64,000 bases of DNA from Lacrimispora xylanolytica. GTDB taxonomy: Bacteria; Bacillota; Clostridia; Lachnospirales; Lachnospiraceae. Positions 1-9,251 of the stretch are shown one piece after another (position 1 is the first letter of the stretch; each line of letters begins with the position of its first letter). Under the pieces are notes generated by a model. The model was not told the DNA's origin. It worked only from the letters and a program-made list of their open reading frames with translations, and searched no databases. The translations under genes were made by a program, and so were the position numbers. The stretch is taken from contig NZ_CP113524.1 in assembly GCF_026723765.1 (NCBI RefSeq), positions 434,001 through 498,000 of the forward strand. Direction: 5' to 3'.

Positions 1-881
1 AGGATATTCAGATTGAGGCAATTACAACTGTTTGTGGGAATGTGCCCCTTGAATTAGCGACAAAGAATGCTTTAATGACGATCCAGGTTACCAATGGGCA
101 GAAGCCACCATTATATGCAGGTGCTTCTAAGCCGCTGATGAGGGAATTAGTAACCGCTGTGAATGTCCACGGGAATGATGGAATGGGAGATTTAGACCTA
201 ATCCACCCTTTGTTAATGCCAGAAAACATGCATGCAGTGGATGCCATTTTAAATATGGTGGAACGTTATCCAAGTGAAATTGAAATCGTTGCTATCGGCC
301 CTGTTACCAATATTGCTTTAGCGATTATGAAGGAGCCCTCCATCATGAAAAAGGTAAAGCATATCTATTCCATGGGGACCGCTGGCTTTGGAAGAGGTAA
401 TACAACACCGGTTGCCGAATTTAATGTTTACGTTGACGCAGAAGCTTATGACATCATGCTAAGATCGGAAATCCCAATCACCATTATAGGCTTTGACATT
501 TGTCTTGGAGACGCTGCACTGAATAAAAATGATATGGAACTGCTGATGGAGAGTGGGAAGGAAGAAGCCGTTTTTGCAGTTAAATGCAATCAGTCTTTGC
601 TGGAGTACAATCTAAAACGCAGCGGTGAGCATATCGTGGATCTGCCGGATGCAGTGGCCATGGGGGTAGTTCTCTGGCCTGAGATCGTTACGAATTCAGC
701 AGAGTGCTTTTCTAAGACATGTATCATGGACCCAATCACCTATGGACAAGTGATTATAGATGACGGGGCCGTACTGGCAGTCTCAGATGGGTTTACGGTT
801 CAGAAGCCAAATTCAACGGTGTGTAAAGCAATTGATAATCAAGCATTTAAAACAAAGATGTTTCAAAGTCTGCTTCAATAA
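1..881 (+). CDS. Nucleoside hydrolase (inosine-uridine preferring family), 5'-truncated by the window edge
   Basis: The protein hydrolyses the N-glycosidic bond of ribonucleosides to a free base and ribose (family knowledge). The reading frame is open from base 3, and its first residues (DIQIEAITTVCGN) match the family segment just after the N-terminal Asp-rich calcium-binding loop, so the start and that loop lie outside the window. A later motif reading NDGMGD and the stretch EIVAIGPVTNIALA are typical of the family, as is the C-terminal Asp in MDPITY. About 293 residues are visible, close to a full-length protein of roughly 310. It is followed by a structured terminator-like element, so it ends its transcription unit. 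Exact base preference cannot be read from sequence. Confidence 0.92.
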   Translation, partial: DIQIEAITTVCGNVPLELATKNALMTIQVTNGQKPPLYAGASKPLMRELVTAVNVHGNDGMGDLDLIHPLLMPENMHAVDAILNMVERYPSEIEIVAIGPVTNIALAIMKEPSIMKKVKHIYSMGTAGFGRGNTTPVAEFNVYVDAEAYDIMLRSEIPITIIGFDICLGDAALNKNDMELLMESGKEEAVFAVKCNQSLLEYNLKRSGEHIVDLPDAVAMGVVLWPEIVTNSAECFSKTCIMDPITYGQVIIDDGAVLAVSDGFTVQKPNSTVCKAIDNQAFKTKMFQSLLQ

Positions 882-929
882 ACTATAAATCAAAATCAAT
901 CTCAATATTTTATAAGAGGCTGGCAGTCA

Positions 930-1031
930 GGAGCGACTGTAACTATACGGCATTTCACCAAGACAGAATGGTGTTTTATAAGAATCTGTCAGATAAGTAT
1001 GATAAGGTGATAGGTCAGGTCGCTCCTTTTT
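930..1031 (+). terminator. Structured terminator-like element after the nucleoside hydrolase gene
   Basis: The arms GGAGCGACTG (930-939) and CAGGTCGCTCC (1016-1026) pair and are followed by five Ts. The roughly 75-nt interval between them is large for a simple terminator. It contains smaller inverted repeats, CACCA/TGGTG (956-960, 969-973) and GACAGA/TCTGTC (962-967, 985-990), which partly exclude each other. It probably ends the upstream transcript. A small RNA or attenuator is also possible. No known riboswitch class was recognised. Confidence 0.55.
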
Positions 1032-1129
1032 GCTGGTTGCAATTTATATTCATTCAAAGATTTAGATATCAGTAATTCATTGTGCATATTGTATAAAAAA
1101 CCATCTGCATTTTGATGAAAGTTCACACG

Positions 1130-1158
1130 TTGACATAATATTGGTTATCCGCTATACT
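1130..1158 (+). promoter_or_regulatory. SigA-type promoter of the antiterminator gene
   Basis: TTGACA (1130-1135) and TATACT (1153-1158) are separated by 17 bp, close to consensus. The expected start site near 1165 lies a few bases before the RAT sequence at 1173, so the transcript would carry the antiterminator-controlled leader. Confidence 0.8.
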
Positions 1159-1172
1159 AATCATAGACGTAA

Positions 1173-1231
1173 GGTTTGTTACTCTTTGAGGCATCACCTG
1201 ATTTATTTGGTGTGCATTCAAGGAGTTTTTT
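1173..1231 (+). promoter_or_regulatory. RAT/terminator switch in the leader of the antiterminator gene
   Basis: The sequence from 1173 (GGTTTGTTACTCTTTGAGGC) matches the ribonucleic antiterminator (RAT) consensus bound by LicT/BglG proteins. It overlaps the left arm of an imperfect hairpin (about 1182-1199 with 1209-1223) that ends in a run of six Ts at 1226-1231. Binding of the antiterminator should prevent this terminator from forming. Because the gene it precedes encodes such an antiterminator, autoregulation is the natural inference. Confidence 0.75.
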
Positions 1232-1263
1232 GTTATCTAAAAATACGGATGAAAGGAATAATC

Positions 1264-2097
1264 ATGAAGGCGATTAAGAAGATCAACAACAATGTGGCAA
1301 TATGTGTAGATGATAATAATAAAGAATTGATTGCCTTTGGAAAAGGGATTGGATTTCCCTCTATGCCCTACCAGATAACAGACCTTGGTTCCATTTCTAT
1401 GACATTCTATCGGATGGATAAGAGCTACTATAAGCTCTTAGAAGAAATTCCGGAGGAAGTCTTCGAGGTGTCAGCCCTGATTGTAAAAAGGGCCCAGAAT
1501 ACCTTGGACTGCAGGCTGAATCCCAACCTGTTGCCGGGACTGGCTGATCATATTAATTTTGCATTGATTCGTTTAAAGAAATTTAAGAAGATGAAGATGT
1601 TGTTTTCCTACGATGTGGAACAGCTTTATCCGGCTGAAACAGAGCTTGGAAGGTATGCAGTGAACCTGATTCAAAAAAAGCTTCTGGTTAAATTACCGGA
1701 GAGTGAGATTACCAACATTGCAATGCATTTTGTCAATGCAGAAGAAGAGAACATAAACGATTCCTCAAAATGGGATGTGGAGTTGTTAATTGATGGGATC
1801 ACCAATGAAATCGAGAAATGGTTCGGAGTATCCATTGATCGGAAAGGGTTCAATTACAATCGGTTTGTGATGCACCTTAGATATAGCCTGAAGCGGATTG
1901 AGGAGAAGAAGCAATTTGAGGATGATAACGGCAAACTTTTTGAAATCATGAAAGAAGAAAGCCCGGAAATCTATAAATGCTCTTTAAAGATAAGTTCCAT
2001 CATAGGAGATAAGCTCCAGGAACAAATTACACAGGATGAGATTTTGTACCTGATGATACACATCAGCCGAATCTTGAAAAATAATACAGCGAATTAA
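1264..2097 (+). CDS. BglG/LicT-family transcription antiterminator with CAT and two PRD domains
   Basis: An RNA-binding antiterminator that lets polymerase pass RAT-associated terminators when the PTS sugar is present. The protein is 277 aa. The N-terminal co-antiterminator domain (about 1-55) begins MKAIKKINNNVAICVDDNN as in LicT. PRD1 and PRD2 follow, and the four phosphorylatable histidines are recognisable in LADHINFA, AMHFVNAE, MHLRYSL and MIHISRI. The ATG at 1264 is chosen because it matches the family start and follows GAAAGGAAT. An upstream in-frame start at 1141 would read through the promoter -10 region and the RAT. It lies just upstream of a beta-glucoside PTS operon that carries a second RAT, so that operon is its likely target. 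Family members are controlled by HPr and EII phosphorylation of the PRDs. Confidence 0.92.
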   Translation: MKAIKKINNNVAICVDDNNKELIAFGKGIGFPSMPYQITDLGSISMTFYRMDKSYYKLLEEIPEEVFEVSALIVKRAQNTLDCRLNPNLLPGLADHINFALIRLKKFKKMKMLFSYDVEQLYPAETELGRYAVNLIQKKLLVKLPESEITNIAMHFVNAEEENINDSSKWDVELLIDGITNEIEKWFGVSIDRKGFNYNRFVMHLRYSLKRIEEKKQFEDDNGKLFEIMKEESPEIYKCSLKISSIIGDKLQEQITQDEILYLMIHISRILKNNTAN

Positions 2098-2167
2098 GGA
2101 TTGTTACTCTTAGGGAGGCATGACCGGAGCTGACGCAATAAAATCATTGCGTCTCTTCGGTTTTTTT
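2098..2167 (+). promoter_or_regulatory. RAT/terminator switch ahead of the PTS operon
   Basis: A second RAT-like sequence starts at 2098 (GGATTGTTACTCTTAGGGAG), directly after the antiterminator stop codon. Its 3' end overlaps a terminator: arm 2124-2138 pairs with 2147-2160 and is followed by seven Ts (2161-2167). Readthrough into the PTS and glucosidase genes should therefore need the active antiterminator. The two RATs in this locus share the TTGTTACTCTT core. Confidence 0.8.
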
Positions 2168-2208
2168 ATTTCAATAAGAACATTTTAAACAAGAGAGGGA
2201 GAAAAGCC

Positions 2209-3591
2209 ATGGCAAAAAAAGAAAGATATGAAGAGCTTTCAGAAAAAGTACTGGAGCTCATCGGCGGTAAAGATAATATCAGTTACTTTGGTCATTGCAT
2301 GACACGTTTAAGATTTAATTTAAAGGACACCAGCATTGCCCATATAGACGAAATTAAGAAAATAGACGGAGTCATAGGAGCTCAATGGTCCAACGAACAA
2401 TTACAGATTATCATCGGACAATCTGTTGGTGATGCGTATAAGCTGATCTGTAAAAAGGCAGGTCTGGCTTCTGAAAAAACAGTAGAGGAAAATTTAGATG
2501 ACAATAAGAAAAAGTTTAGTATAAGTGCAGTTTTAGACGGCATTTCAGGAAGCTTAATGCCGTTGATACCAGCCCTCATTGGCGCAGGTATGTTAAAGGT
2601 GGTTATCATACTGGGCGAACTTCTTGGATTTTTGACCCCGGATATGCCGACACACGCGGTTCTATCCTTTGCATCAGATGCAGGATTTTATTTCCTTCCA
2701 GTCTTTTTAGGTGCTACCGCAGCCAATAAGTTTAAGGCCAATATGGGGCTTGGTATGCTGCTTGGAGCAATTTTAATTCACCCCAAAATGGTTTCCAATG
2801 TAGCAGAAGGGGTAGGAATGTCCATCTTTGGTCTTCCGGTTTACGCTGCCTCCTATGCAAGCACTATTTTCCCGGTCATCATGGCAGTATTTGTTATGTC
2901 CTATGTGGAAAAGTTTTTTAGAAAGATTTCAAGTGACTCCGTAAAGACGATTGTAGTGCCGCTGGGTACCATTATAGTTATGCTTCCATTGACCTTATGT
3001 CTCATTGGACCAGCAGGTTCCTTTTTAGGAGTTTATTTAGCAAAGGGAATTATGTTCTTATATAATACCACTGGTTTCTTTGGTGTGGCATTGCTGGCGG
3101 CTGTATATCCGCTGTTAGTAATTACAGGTATGCACGGAGCCTTATTCCCATATATGATGCAGTCCTTTGCGTCCTTTGGATACGAGCCGATTGTCTGTGC
3201 AGCAGCTGTTATCGCTAATATCAATCAGGGGGCAGCAGCCGCAGCCGTAGCAATAAGATGTAAAGACAAAAGGACTAAATCAACGGCAGCCTCCAGTACC
3301 ATCACAGCCATCATCGGCGGAGTGACAGAGCCGGCCATGTTTGGTGTGAACTTAAGACTAAAGAAGCCACTGTATGCCGTTATCATTGGAAACTTCTGCG
3401 GAGCTGCTTTTGCAGGACTTATGAAGGTATATGCCTATGCGTTATCCGGAAGTGCAGGAATCTTTGGCGTTCCAGGGTTCATAGGACCCAATGCCTTAAA
3501 TGTTGTCTATATGGGCATCAGCCTTTTAATCGGCGTTGTGGTAACATTTATAGTAACACTGTTTCTGTACAAAGGCGAAAGTATTTACTAA
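2209..3591 (+). CDS. PTS beta-glucoside-type EIIBC permease
   Basis: A membrane transporter that imports and phosphorylates a beta-glucoside. The EIIB domain (about 1-85) carries the phosphorylated cysteine C30 in the motif GHCMTRLRF. The EIIC domain (about 105-455) has multiple hydrophobic helices and the conserved GMHGALFP and GVTEPAMFGVN segments. Length is 460 aa, shorter than BglF/BglP because the EIIA domain is missing. A separate EIIA gene closes the operon. The start follows AGAGGGAGAAAAGCC. It is preceded by a RAT/terminator switch and followed after 20 nt by a GH1 gene, so the substrate is probably cellobiose, salicin/arbutin or a related glucoside. The exact sugar is not readable from sequence. 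Confidence 0.92.
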   Translation: MAKKERYEELSEKVLELIGGKDNISYFGHCMTRLRFNLKDTSIAHIDEIKKIDGVIGAQWSNEQLQIIIGQSVGDAYKLICKKAGLASEKTVEENLDDNKKKFSISAVLDGISGSLMPLIPALIGAGMLKVVIILGELLGFLTPDMPTHAVLSFASDAGFYFLPVFLGATAANKFKANMGLGMLLGAILIHPKMVSNVAEGVGMSIFGLPVYAASYASTIFPVIMAVFVMSYVEKFFRKISSDSVKTIVVPLGTIIVMLPLTLCLIGPAGSFLGVYLAKGIMFLYNTTGFFGVALLAAVYPLLVITGMHGALFPYMMQSFASFGYEPIVCAAAVIANINQGAAAAAVAIRCKDKRTKSTAASSTITAIIGGVTEPAMFGVNLRLKKPLYAVIIGNFCGAAFAGLMKVYAYALSGSAGIFGVPGFIGPNALNVVYMGISLLIGVVVTFIVTLFLYKGESIY

Positions 3592-3605
3592 ATGAATGGA
3601 GGTAA

Positions 3606-5054
<1,449 letters not shown>

Positions 5055-5086
5055 TATTACCTTATAAAAAAGACAAAGGAGATACG

Positions 5087-5575
5087 ATGGGATTATTTGA
5101 TAAACTAACAAAGAAATTTTCCAATACCACAACCGTTTACACTCCTGTTCACGGGGAAGTGATCTCTCTTAAAGATATCGCAGACGGCATATTTTCGGAA
5201 GGGATTCTGGGGCAAGGGGTTGGCATTAAACCGTTGGAAGGCGTTGTATATGCACCCTTTGATGGAAAGGTAGTTCAGATCGCAGACACCAAGCATGCCA
5301 TCTGCATCGAGAATCATGCTGGCGTACAGCTCATGATCCATGTAGGACTGGACACGGTCAATATGGAAGGGAATGGATTTGAGCAGCAGGTAAAGGTTGG
5401 CGATACGGTAACCGGTGGTCAGCAGATCATGACATTTTCCATAGATGAGATTCAGAAAGCAGGATACCCTACAACTGCAGTGGTGGTGATTTTAAATTCC
5501 AATGATTACAGCTCCATTGAAATATTAGGGGAAGGTCATATGACCAAGGCAGACAAGCTAATTCAGATTTCATAA
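5087..5575 (+). CDS. PTS glucose-family EIIA component (Crr-like)
   Basis: A cytoplasmic phosphocarrier that passes phosphate from HPr to EIIB. The protein is 162 aa. The paired histidines are H70 (TKHAICIENH) and H85 (LMIHVGLDTV), 15 residues apart as in EIIA-Glc, and H85 is the expected phosphorylation site. The family motifs VVYAPFDGKV and GDTVTGGQ are present. Because the EIIBC encoded earlier in the operon lacks an EIIA domain, this protein very probably completes the transporter. It might also serve other EIIA-less permeases such as MurP in this window. That cross-use is inference. Confidence 0.93.
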   Translation: MGLFDKLTKKFSNTTTVYTPVHGEVISLKDIADGIFSEGILGQGVGIKPLEGVVYAPFDGKVVQIADTKHAICIENHAGVQLMIHVGLDTVNMEGNGFEQQVKVGDTVTGGQQIMTFSIDEIQKAGYPTTAVVVILNSNDYSSIEILGEGHMTKADKLIQIS

Positions 5576-5590
5576 GAGAATATATTTTTT

Positions 5591-5630
5591 AAGGCCAGGG
5601 AAGCAAAGGAATGTTTCCCTGGCCTTTCTT
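5591..5630 (+). terminator. Rho-independent terminator of the beta-glucoside operon
   Basis: A perfect 12-bp stem pairs AAGGCCAGGGAA (5591-5602) with TTCCCTGGCCTT (5615-5626). It is followed by a T-rich tail. Confidence 0.9.
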
Positions 5631-5681
5631 TAGGCAATCTCATAATGCGATGGTACGTCGAATCAGGGAGAAAGTTCGCTA

Positions 5682-5710
5682 TTGACATGGGACAGGTTAA
5701 CAGATAGGAT
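5682..5710 (+). promoter_or_regulatory. Promoter of the aldehyde dehydrogenase gene
   Basis: TTGACA (5682-5687) and TAGGAT (5705-5710) lie 17 bp apart, about 115 bp before the start codon. The leader between them and the gene shows no recognised riboswitch. Confidence 0.65.
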
Positions 5711-5825
5711 AAAAGCAATAAAGAGTCATGACAGCATGAGTGTTATACCACAATCAAATACATATTTTTCAGTTTTTGACTGATACTGGCTTATAAAGCG
5801 ATTACTGTGAAAAAGGAGAACGAAT

Positions 5826-7217
5826 ATGGAAACATTTGATTCAAAAAGCTTAAATGAGCTCTTGCGCATGCAAAAAGAGTTCTATCATAAGGGCCATACC
5901 CATAGCATTTCCTTCCGAATCAAGCAGCTGATAAAGCTGAGAGCGGCCCTTCACCGATATGAGGATGCCATTAAAGAGGCATTGTATCAGGATTTGGGAA
6001 AAGGGGAGTTTGAAGCCTATGTAACGGAAATCGGATTTATTTACCACAGCATCGGCTATATGATGAAGAACCTTCGTAAATGGGCCAGGCCAGAAGCCGT
6101 AAAAACGCCCCTCCACCTTCAGCCTTCCAAAAGCTATATTTTAAATGAGCCATATGGAACCGTACTGATTATTGGACCATTTAACTATCCGTTTCAGCTC
6201 CTGATCGAACCGTTAATCGGCGCCATAGCAGGGGGAAACTGTGTTATCTTAAAGCCATCGGAGCATACCCCTCACCTGTCTTCCGTCATAGAAAAGCTTC
6301 TTGGTGAAACATTTCACAAGTCATACATTCGTGTGGTCCAGGGAGGCGTAGAGGAGACCTCACTACTCATTCATGCGCCTATGGATTATATCTTTTTTAC
6401 CGGCAGCCCAGGCGTGGGGAAAATTGTCATGGAAGCGGCAGCTAAAAATCTGGTTCCAGTAACCCTGGAGCTTGGAGGAAAAAGTCCTGTCATTGTGGAT
6501 TCCACGGCCAACTTAGACCTGGCTGCGAAACGAATTATCTGGGGGAAATTCTTAAACGCGGGACAGACCTGCATTGCGCCGGATTACGTTTTGGTAGAGG
6601 AAGGGGTAAGGGATGAGCTGGTTCAGAAGATGAAAGCCGTCCTTTTGAATTTCTTTGGCAGCTCCCCTTTAAGATCCAAAGATTTTGGCAGAATCGTAAA
6701 TGAAAAGCAGTTTGACCGTCTTGTCTCCATTCTTAATAAGGACAGGGTCCATATTCTTCATGGGGGACATTATAAGAGGGAAAAGCTGTTTATTGAACCG
6801 ACCCTGACAGAGGCGGTTTCCTGGGACAACGCTGTGATGAAGGACGAGCTATTCGGGCCGATTCTTCCCATTATGACCTACAAATCTCTGGATAAGGCAA
6901 TCAGAATGATACTTGAACACCAAAAGCCATTAGCCCTTTATCTCTTTACCAGAAATAAACGGGTGGAACGGAAGGTATTTGCCCAGGTTTCCTTTGGCGG
7001 AGGTTGTGTCAATGATACCATTTCCCATGTGGCGAATCATCATCTTCCTTTTGGAGGAGTAGGAAATTCGGGAATGGGAGCTTATCATGGAAAATACAGC
7101 TTTGATTTATTTACCCATAAGAAAAGTATCATGAAGAAAAGCACTCTTCTGGAAACTGGTCTTACCTTTCCGCCGTATAGGAATAGGCTGAATCTGATTA
7201 AAAGGATATTAAAATAA
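5826..7217 (+). CDS. Aldehyde dehydrogenase, class 3-like (YwdH type)
   Basis: An NAD(P)-dependent enzyme that oxidises aldehydes to carboxylates. The protein is 463 aa. The catalytic cysteine is C249 in NAGQTCIAPDYVL, and the general-base glutamate is E215 in TLELGGKSPVIV, with the usual 34-residue spacing. The coenzyme-binding motif FFTGSPGVGK and the C-terminal PFGGVGNSGMGAYHGKYSF are typical of the shorter class-3 family. The start follows AAAAGGAG. It is separated from the next gene by 35 nt and may be cotranscribed with it. The substrate is unknown. Fatty or aromatic aldehydes are usual for the family. Confidence 0.92.
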   Translation: METFDSKSLNELLRMQKEFYHKGHTHSISFRIKQLIKLRAALHRYEDAIKEALYQDLGKGEFEAYVTEIGFIYHSIGYMMKNLRKWARPEAVKTPLHLQPSKSYILNEPYGTVLIIGPFNYPFQLLIEPLIGAIAGGNCVILKPSEHTPHLSSVIEKLLGETFHKSYIRVVQGGVEETSLLIHAPMDYIFFTGSPGVGKIVMEAAAKNLVPVTLELGGKSPVIVDSTANLDLAAKRIIWGKFLNAGQTCIAPDYVLVEEGVRDELVQKMKAVLLNFFGSSPLRSKDFGRIVNEKQFDRLVSILNKDRVHILHGGHYKREKLFIEPTLTEAVSWDNAVMKDELFGPILPIMTYKSLDKAIRMILEHQKPLALYLFTRNKRVERKVFAQVSFGGGCVNDTISHVANHHLPFGGVGNSGMGAYHGKYSFDLFTHKKSIMKKSTLLETGLTFPPYRNRLNLIKRILK

Positions 7218-7252
7218 CAGGAAAATAATTACGAATGCGGGAGGTCAAGCTT

Positions 7253-8017
7253 ATGCTTACGATTTATGACTGGTTTGGCTATGAATTACCAATTAAAGAA
7301 CGGTATCGGCTCATCAAGGAGGCTGGTTTTGACGGCGTTCTTTTATGGTGGAGTGAAGACTTTGGCAGGAATTATTACCTTGACGCACCAGAGATGGCCC
7401 GGGAAGCCGGTCTCTTTATAGAGAACATCCACACCCCGGTCCAAAATCAGGATCACATCTGGCTTGATAATCTGGACGGGGAAGCGTTGACGGACTGTTA
7501 TTTAAAATGCATTTCAGATTGTGCAGAATTTAAGATTCCCACCATGGTGGTGCATCTGCCCGATGAGAATAAACCTTATAATCAGCTGGGACTGGGCCGG
7601 ATTAGGAGAATGGCTGAGAAGGCAGAAAGGCTGGAGGTCAATGTGGCCCTTGAGAATTTACGGAACCTTTCGAATCTATCCTATATTCTAAAACAGGTGG
7701 ATTCTCCCCGCATCGGATTTTGCTATGACTGCGGCCATCACTACCATTACTATCCGGATGTGGACTTGTTGTCCATGTATGGGCCGCGGTTAATGGCTCT
7801 TCATTTACATGACGATAATGGAAGCCATGGCATGCATGGGATACCCTTTGATGGCTCCATTGACTGGGCAGTTGCCATGAAAAATATAGAAAAGACCGGG
7901 TATCAAGGCCCCACAGCCATTGAGTCCATGGGTTGGGATTACGAACATTTAACCGCCAGAGAATATTTACATAGGGCTTATGAAAGCGGAAAACGGCTGG
8001 AGGCGTTCAGAGAATAA
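7253..8017 (+). CDS. Sugar phosphate isomerase/epimerase-like TIM barrel (AP endonuclease 2 fold)
   Basis: A 254-aa protein of the xylose isomerase-like TIM barrel family. It shows the metal-site pattern of the family: a glutamate in VALENLRNLS, Asp/His in FCYDCGHHYHY, LMALHLHDDNGSHGMH and a terminal glutamate in PTAIESMGWDY. The ATG at 7253 is preferred over 7235 because GGGAGGT at 7239-7245 is correctly spaced for it. Members act on sugars, inositols or hydroxypyruvate, and the exact reaction cannot be assigned. It follows the aldehyde dehydrogenase gene and precedes the Rrf2 promoter. Confidence 0.85.
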   Translation: MLTIYDWFGYELPIKERYRLIKEAGFDGVLLWWSEDFGRNYYLDAPEMAREAGLFIENIHTPVQNQDHIWLDNLDGEALTDCYLKCISDCAEFKIPTMVVHLPDENKPYNQLGLGRIRRMAEKAERLEVNVALENLRNLSNLSYILKQVDSPRIGFCYDCGHHYHYYPDVDLLSMYGPRLMALHLHDDNGSHGMHGIPFDGSIDWAVAMKNIEKTGYQGPTAIESMGWDYEHLTAREYLHRAYESGKRLEAFRE

Positions 8018-8047
8018 AATTTTAAAAATAAAAATTTAATCTGGTAC

Positions 8048-8085
8048 TTGACAAAAAAAGTAGTTGTAACTATAATGGTTACATG
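8048..8085 (+). promoter_or_regulatory. Consensus promoter of the Rrf2 gene with an overlapping operator
   Basis: TTGACA (8048-8053), 17 bp, TATAAT (8071-8076): a fully consensus promoter. A 23-bp imperfect palindrome at 8063-8085 (left arm GTTGTAACT, right arm GGTTACATG) covers the spacer and the -10 box. The left arm is identical to that of a perfect palindrome before the next gene. Repressor binding here would block the promoter, which suggests autoregulation by the Rrf2 protein. Confidence 0.78.
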
Positions 8086-8096
8086 AGGTGGTGCAA

Positions 8097-8528
8097 ATGA
8101 AAATCAGTAGCCGGTTCACAGTAGCGGTTCATATATTGTCTCTCATTTCCATTCAAAAGAATGTGTTATGCACTTCTGAATGGATTGCCGGAAGCGTGAA
8201 TACCAATCCGGTGGTAATCCGAAGGATTATGGGAATGCTGAAAAAGGCAGGCATGGTCAGTGTTACCTCTGGAACGGGAGGAGCCTCTTTGATCAGGAAT
8301 TTAAATGAGATCACCCTCCTTGATGTTTACAAAGCTGTGGAGGTCGTAGAGGAAGGGGAGCTGTTTCAGTTTCAGGAGAACCCCAACCCCGATTGCCCGG
8401 TAGGAGCAAATATCCAGGGAGTTTTAGAACTGATACTAATCAGTGCCCAGGAAGCCATGGAGCGGGTTCTAAAAGAAGTGACCATGGAAGAGCTTGTGAA
8501 TCATTTAAGTAAGAAAATTGAATCTTAA
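8097..8528 (+). CDS. Rrf2-family transcriptional regulator (YwnA/HypR-like)
   Basis: A winged-helix DNA-binding regulator of 143 aa starting MKISSRFTVAVHILSLI, the usual family N-terminus. The ATG at 8097 is chosen because GAGGTGG at 8085-8091 fits it. The wing region VTSGTGGASLIRN is clear. There is no three-cysteine Fe-S cluster loop. Instead one cysteine sits in the motif NPDCPVG and another at residue 22 (LCTSEW). In known relatives such as HypR a cysteine in this region senses oxidants (family knowledge, from memory). Its own promoter and the promoter region of the next two genes carry matching palindromes, so it probably represses itself and the dsbA-like/epimerase pair. Confidence 0.88.
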   Translation: MKISSRFTVAVHILSLISIQKNVLCTSEWIAGSVNTNPVVIRRIMGMLKKAGMVSVTSGTGGASLIRNLNEITLLDVYKAVEVVEEGELFQFQENPNPDCPVGANIQGVLELILISAQEAMERVLKEVTMEELVNHLSKKIES

Positions 8529-8553
8529 AAAGTTCAATTTTTTTTAACTCATA

Positions 8554-8576
8554 GTTGTAACTGCGTAAGTTACAAC
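8554..8576 (+). promoter_or_regulatory. Perfect 23-bp palindromic operator before the DsbA-like gene
   Basis: GTTGTAACT, a 5-bp spacer (GCGTA), then AGTTACAAC: 9-bp perfect arms. It has the same architecture and identical left arm as the operator inside the Rrf2 promoter. It lies 49 bp before the DsbA-like start, where a repressor site is expected. Confidence 0.75.
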
Positions 8577-8624
8577 GAAACAACAGATATGTTAATTGCT
8601 TCATTTATAATAGATAGGAGATGA

Positions 8625-9239
8625 ATGGATATGAAGCTGAAAGTAAAGGTGTACTCAGATTACGTCTGCCCCTTTTGCTATTTAGGGAAAGACCAATTTG
8701 AAAAAGCAATAAAAGGAAAAGAAGTGGATGTGGAGTGGCTGCCTTACGAACTGCGCCCAAGACCCTCTGAGCAGCTGGACCCGGCAAATGAACCAGATAA
8801 ATTACAATTATGGGACAATGCCATAACCCCCAGAGCAAAGGCCTGGAACATTGACATGAAGCTTCCCAATGTTTCCCCTCATCCTTACACAGACCTTGCA
8901 CATCAGGGATTTCTATATGCCAGGGACATGGGAAAGGGAGCAGATTACAATCAACGGGTATTTAATGCCTTTTACCAGGAAGATAAAAATATTGGTGAGA
9001 TAGATGTTTTGGCAAAGCTTGCAGCAGAGACAGGACTTGATGAGGCAGAGTTTAAGGAAGCATTGCTATCAGGAAAGTACCAAAAGGCCCATAAGCAGGC
9101 ATTGAAACATGCTTATGAAGAGGCCCAGATCACAAGCATTCCTACATTTTTGATTGGGGAAGAGCGGATAGAAGGTGCTGCCAGCAAAGAGGTTTTTGAA
9201 CAGGTAATAGAGAGTGAATTAAAGAAAATAAAATTTTAG
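8625..9239 (+). CDS. DsbA-family thioredoxin-fold oxidoreductase (FrnE-like)
   Basis: A cytoplasmic thiol-disulfide oxidoreductase-like protein of 204 aa with no signal peptide. The redox motif C15-P-F-C18 follows VKVYSDYV, and a cis-proline loop is seen in TSIPTFLIG. An all-alpha insertion separates these, as in FrnE-type DsbA proteins. GGAG at 8617-8620 precedes the ATG, and an in-frame ATG at 8631 is an alternative start. It sits 12 nt before the epimerase gene and downstream of the Rrf2 palindrome. Together these suggest an oxidative or electrophile stress operon, although the physiological substrate is not known. Confidence 0.9.
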   Translation: MDMKLKVKVYSDYVCPFCYLGKDQFEKAIKGKEVDVEWLPYELRPRPSEQLDPANEPDKLQLWDNAITPRAKAWNIDMKLPNVSPHPYTDLAHQGFLYARDMGKGADYNQRVFNAFYQEDKNIGEIDVLAKLAAETGLDEAEFKEALLSGKYQKAHKQALKHAYEEAQITSIPTFLIGEERIEGAASKEVFEQVIESELKKIKF

Positions 9240-9251
9240 GAGGTAATTATT

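Noticed and set aside
1141-1263. N-terminal extension of the antiterminator gene
   Set aside because: The extension would cover the -10 box, RAT and terminator, and the family start at 1264 has its own ribosome binding site.
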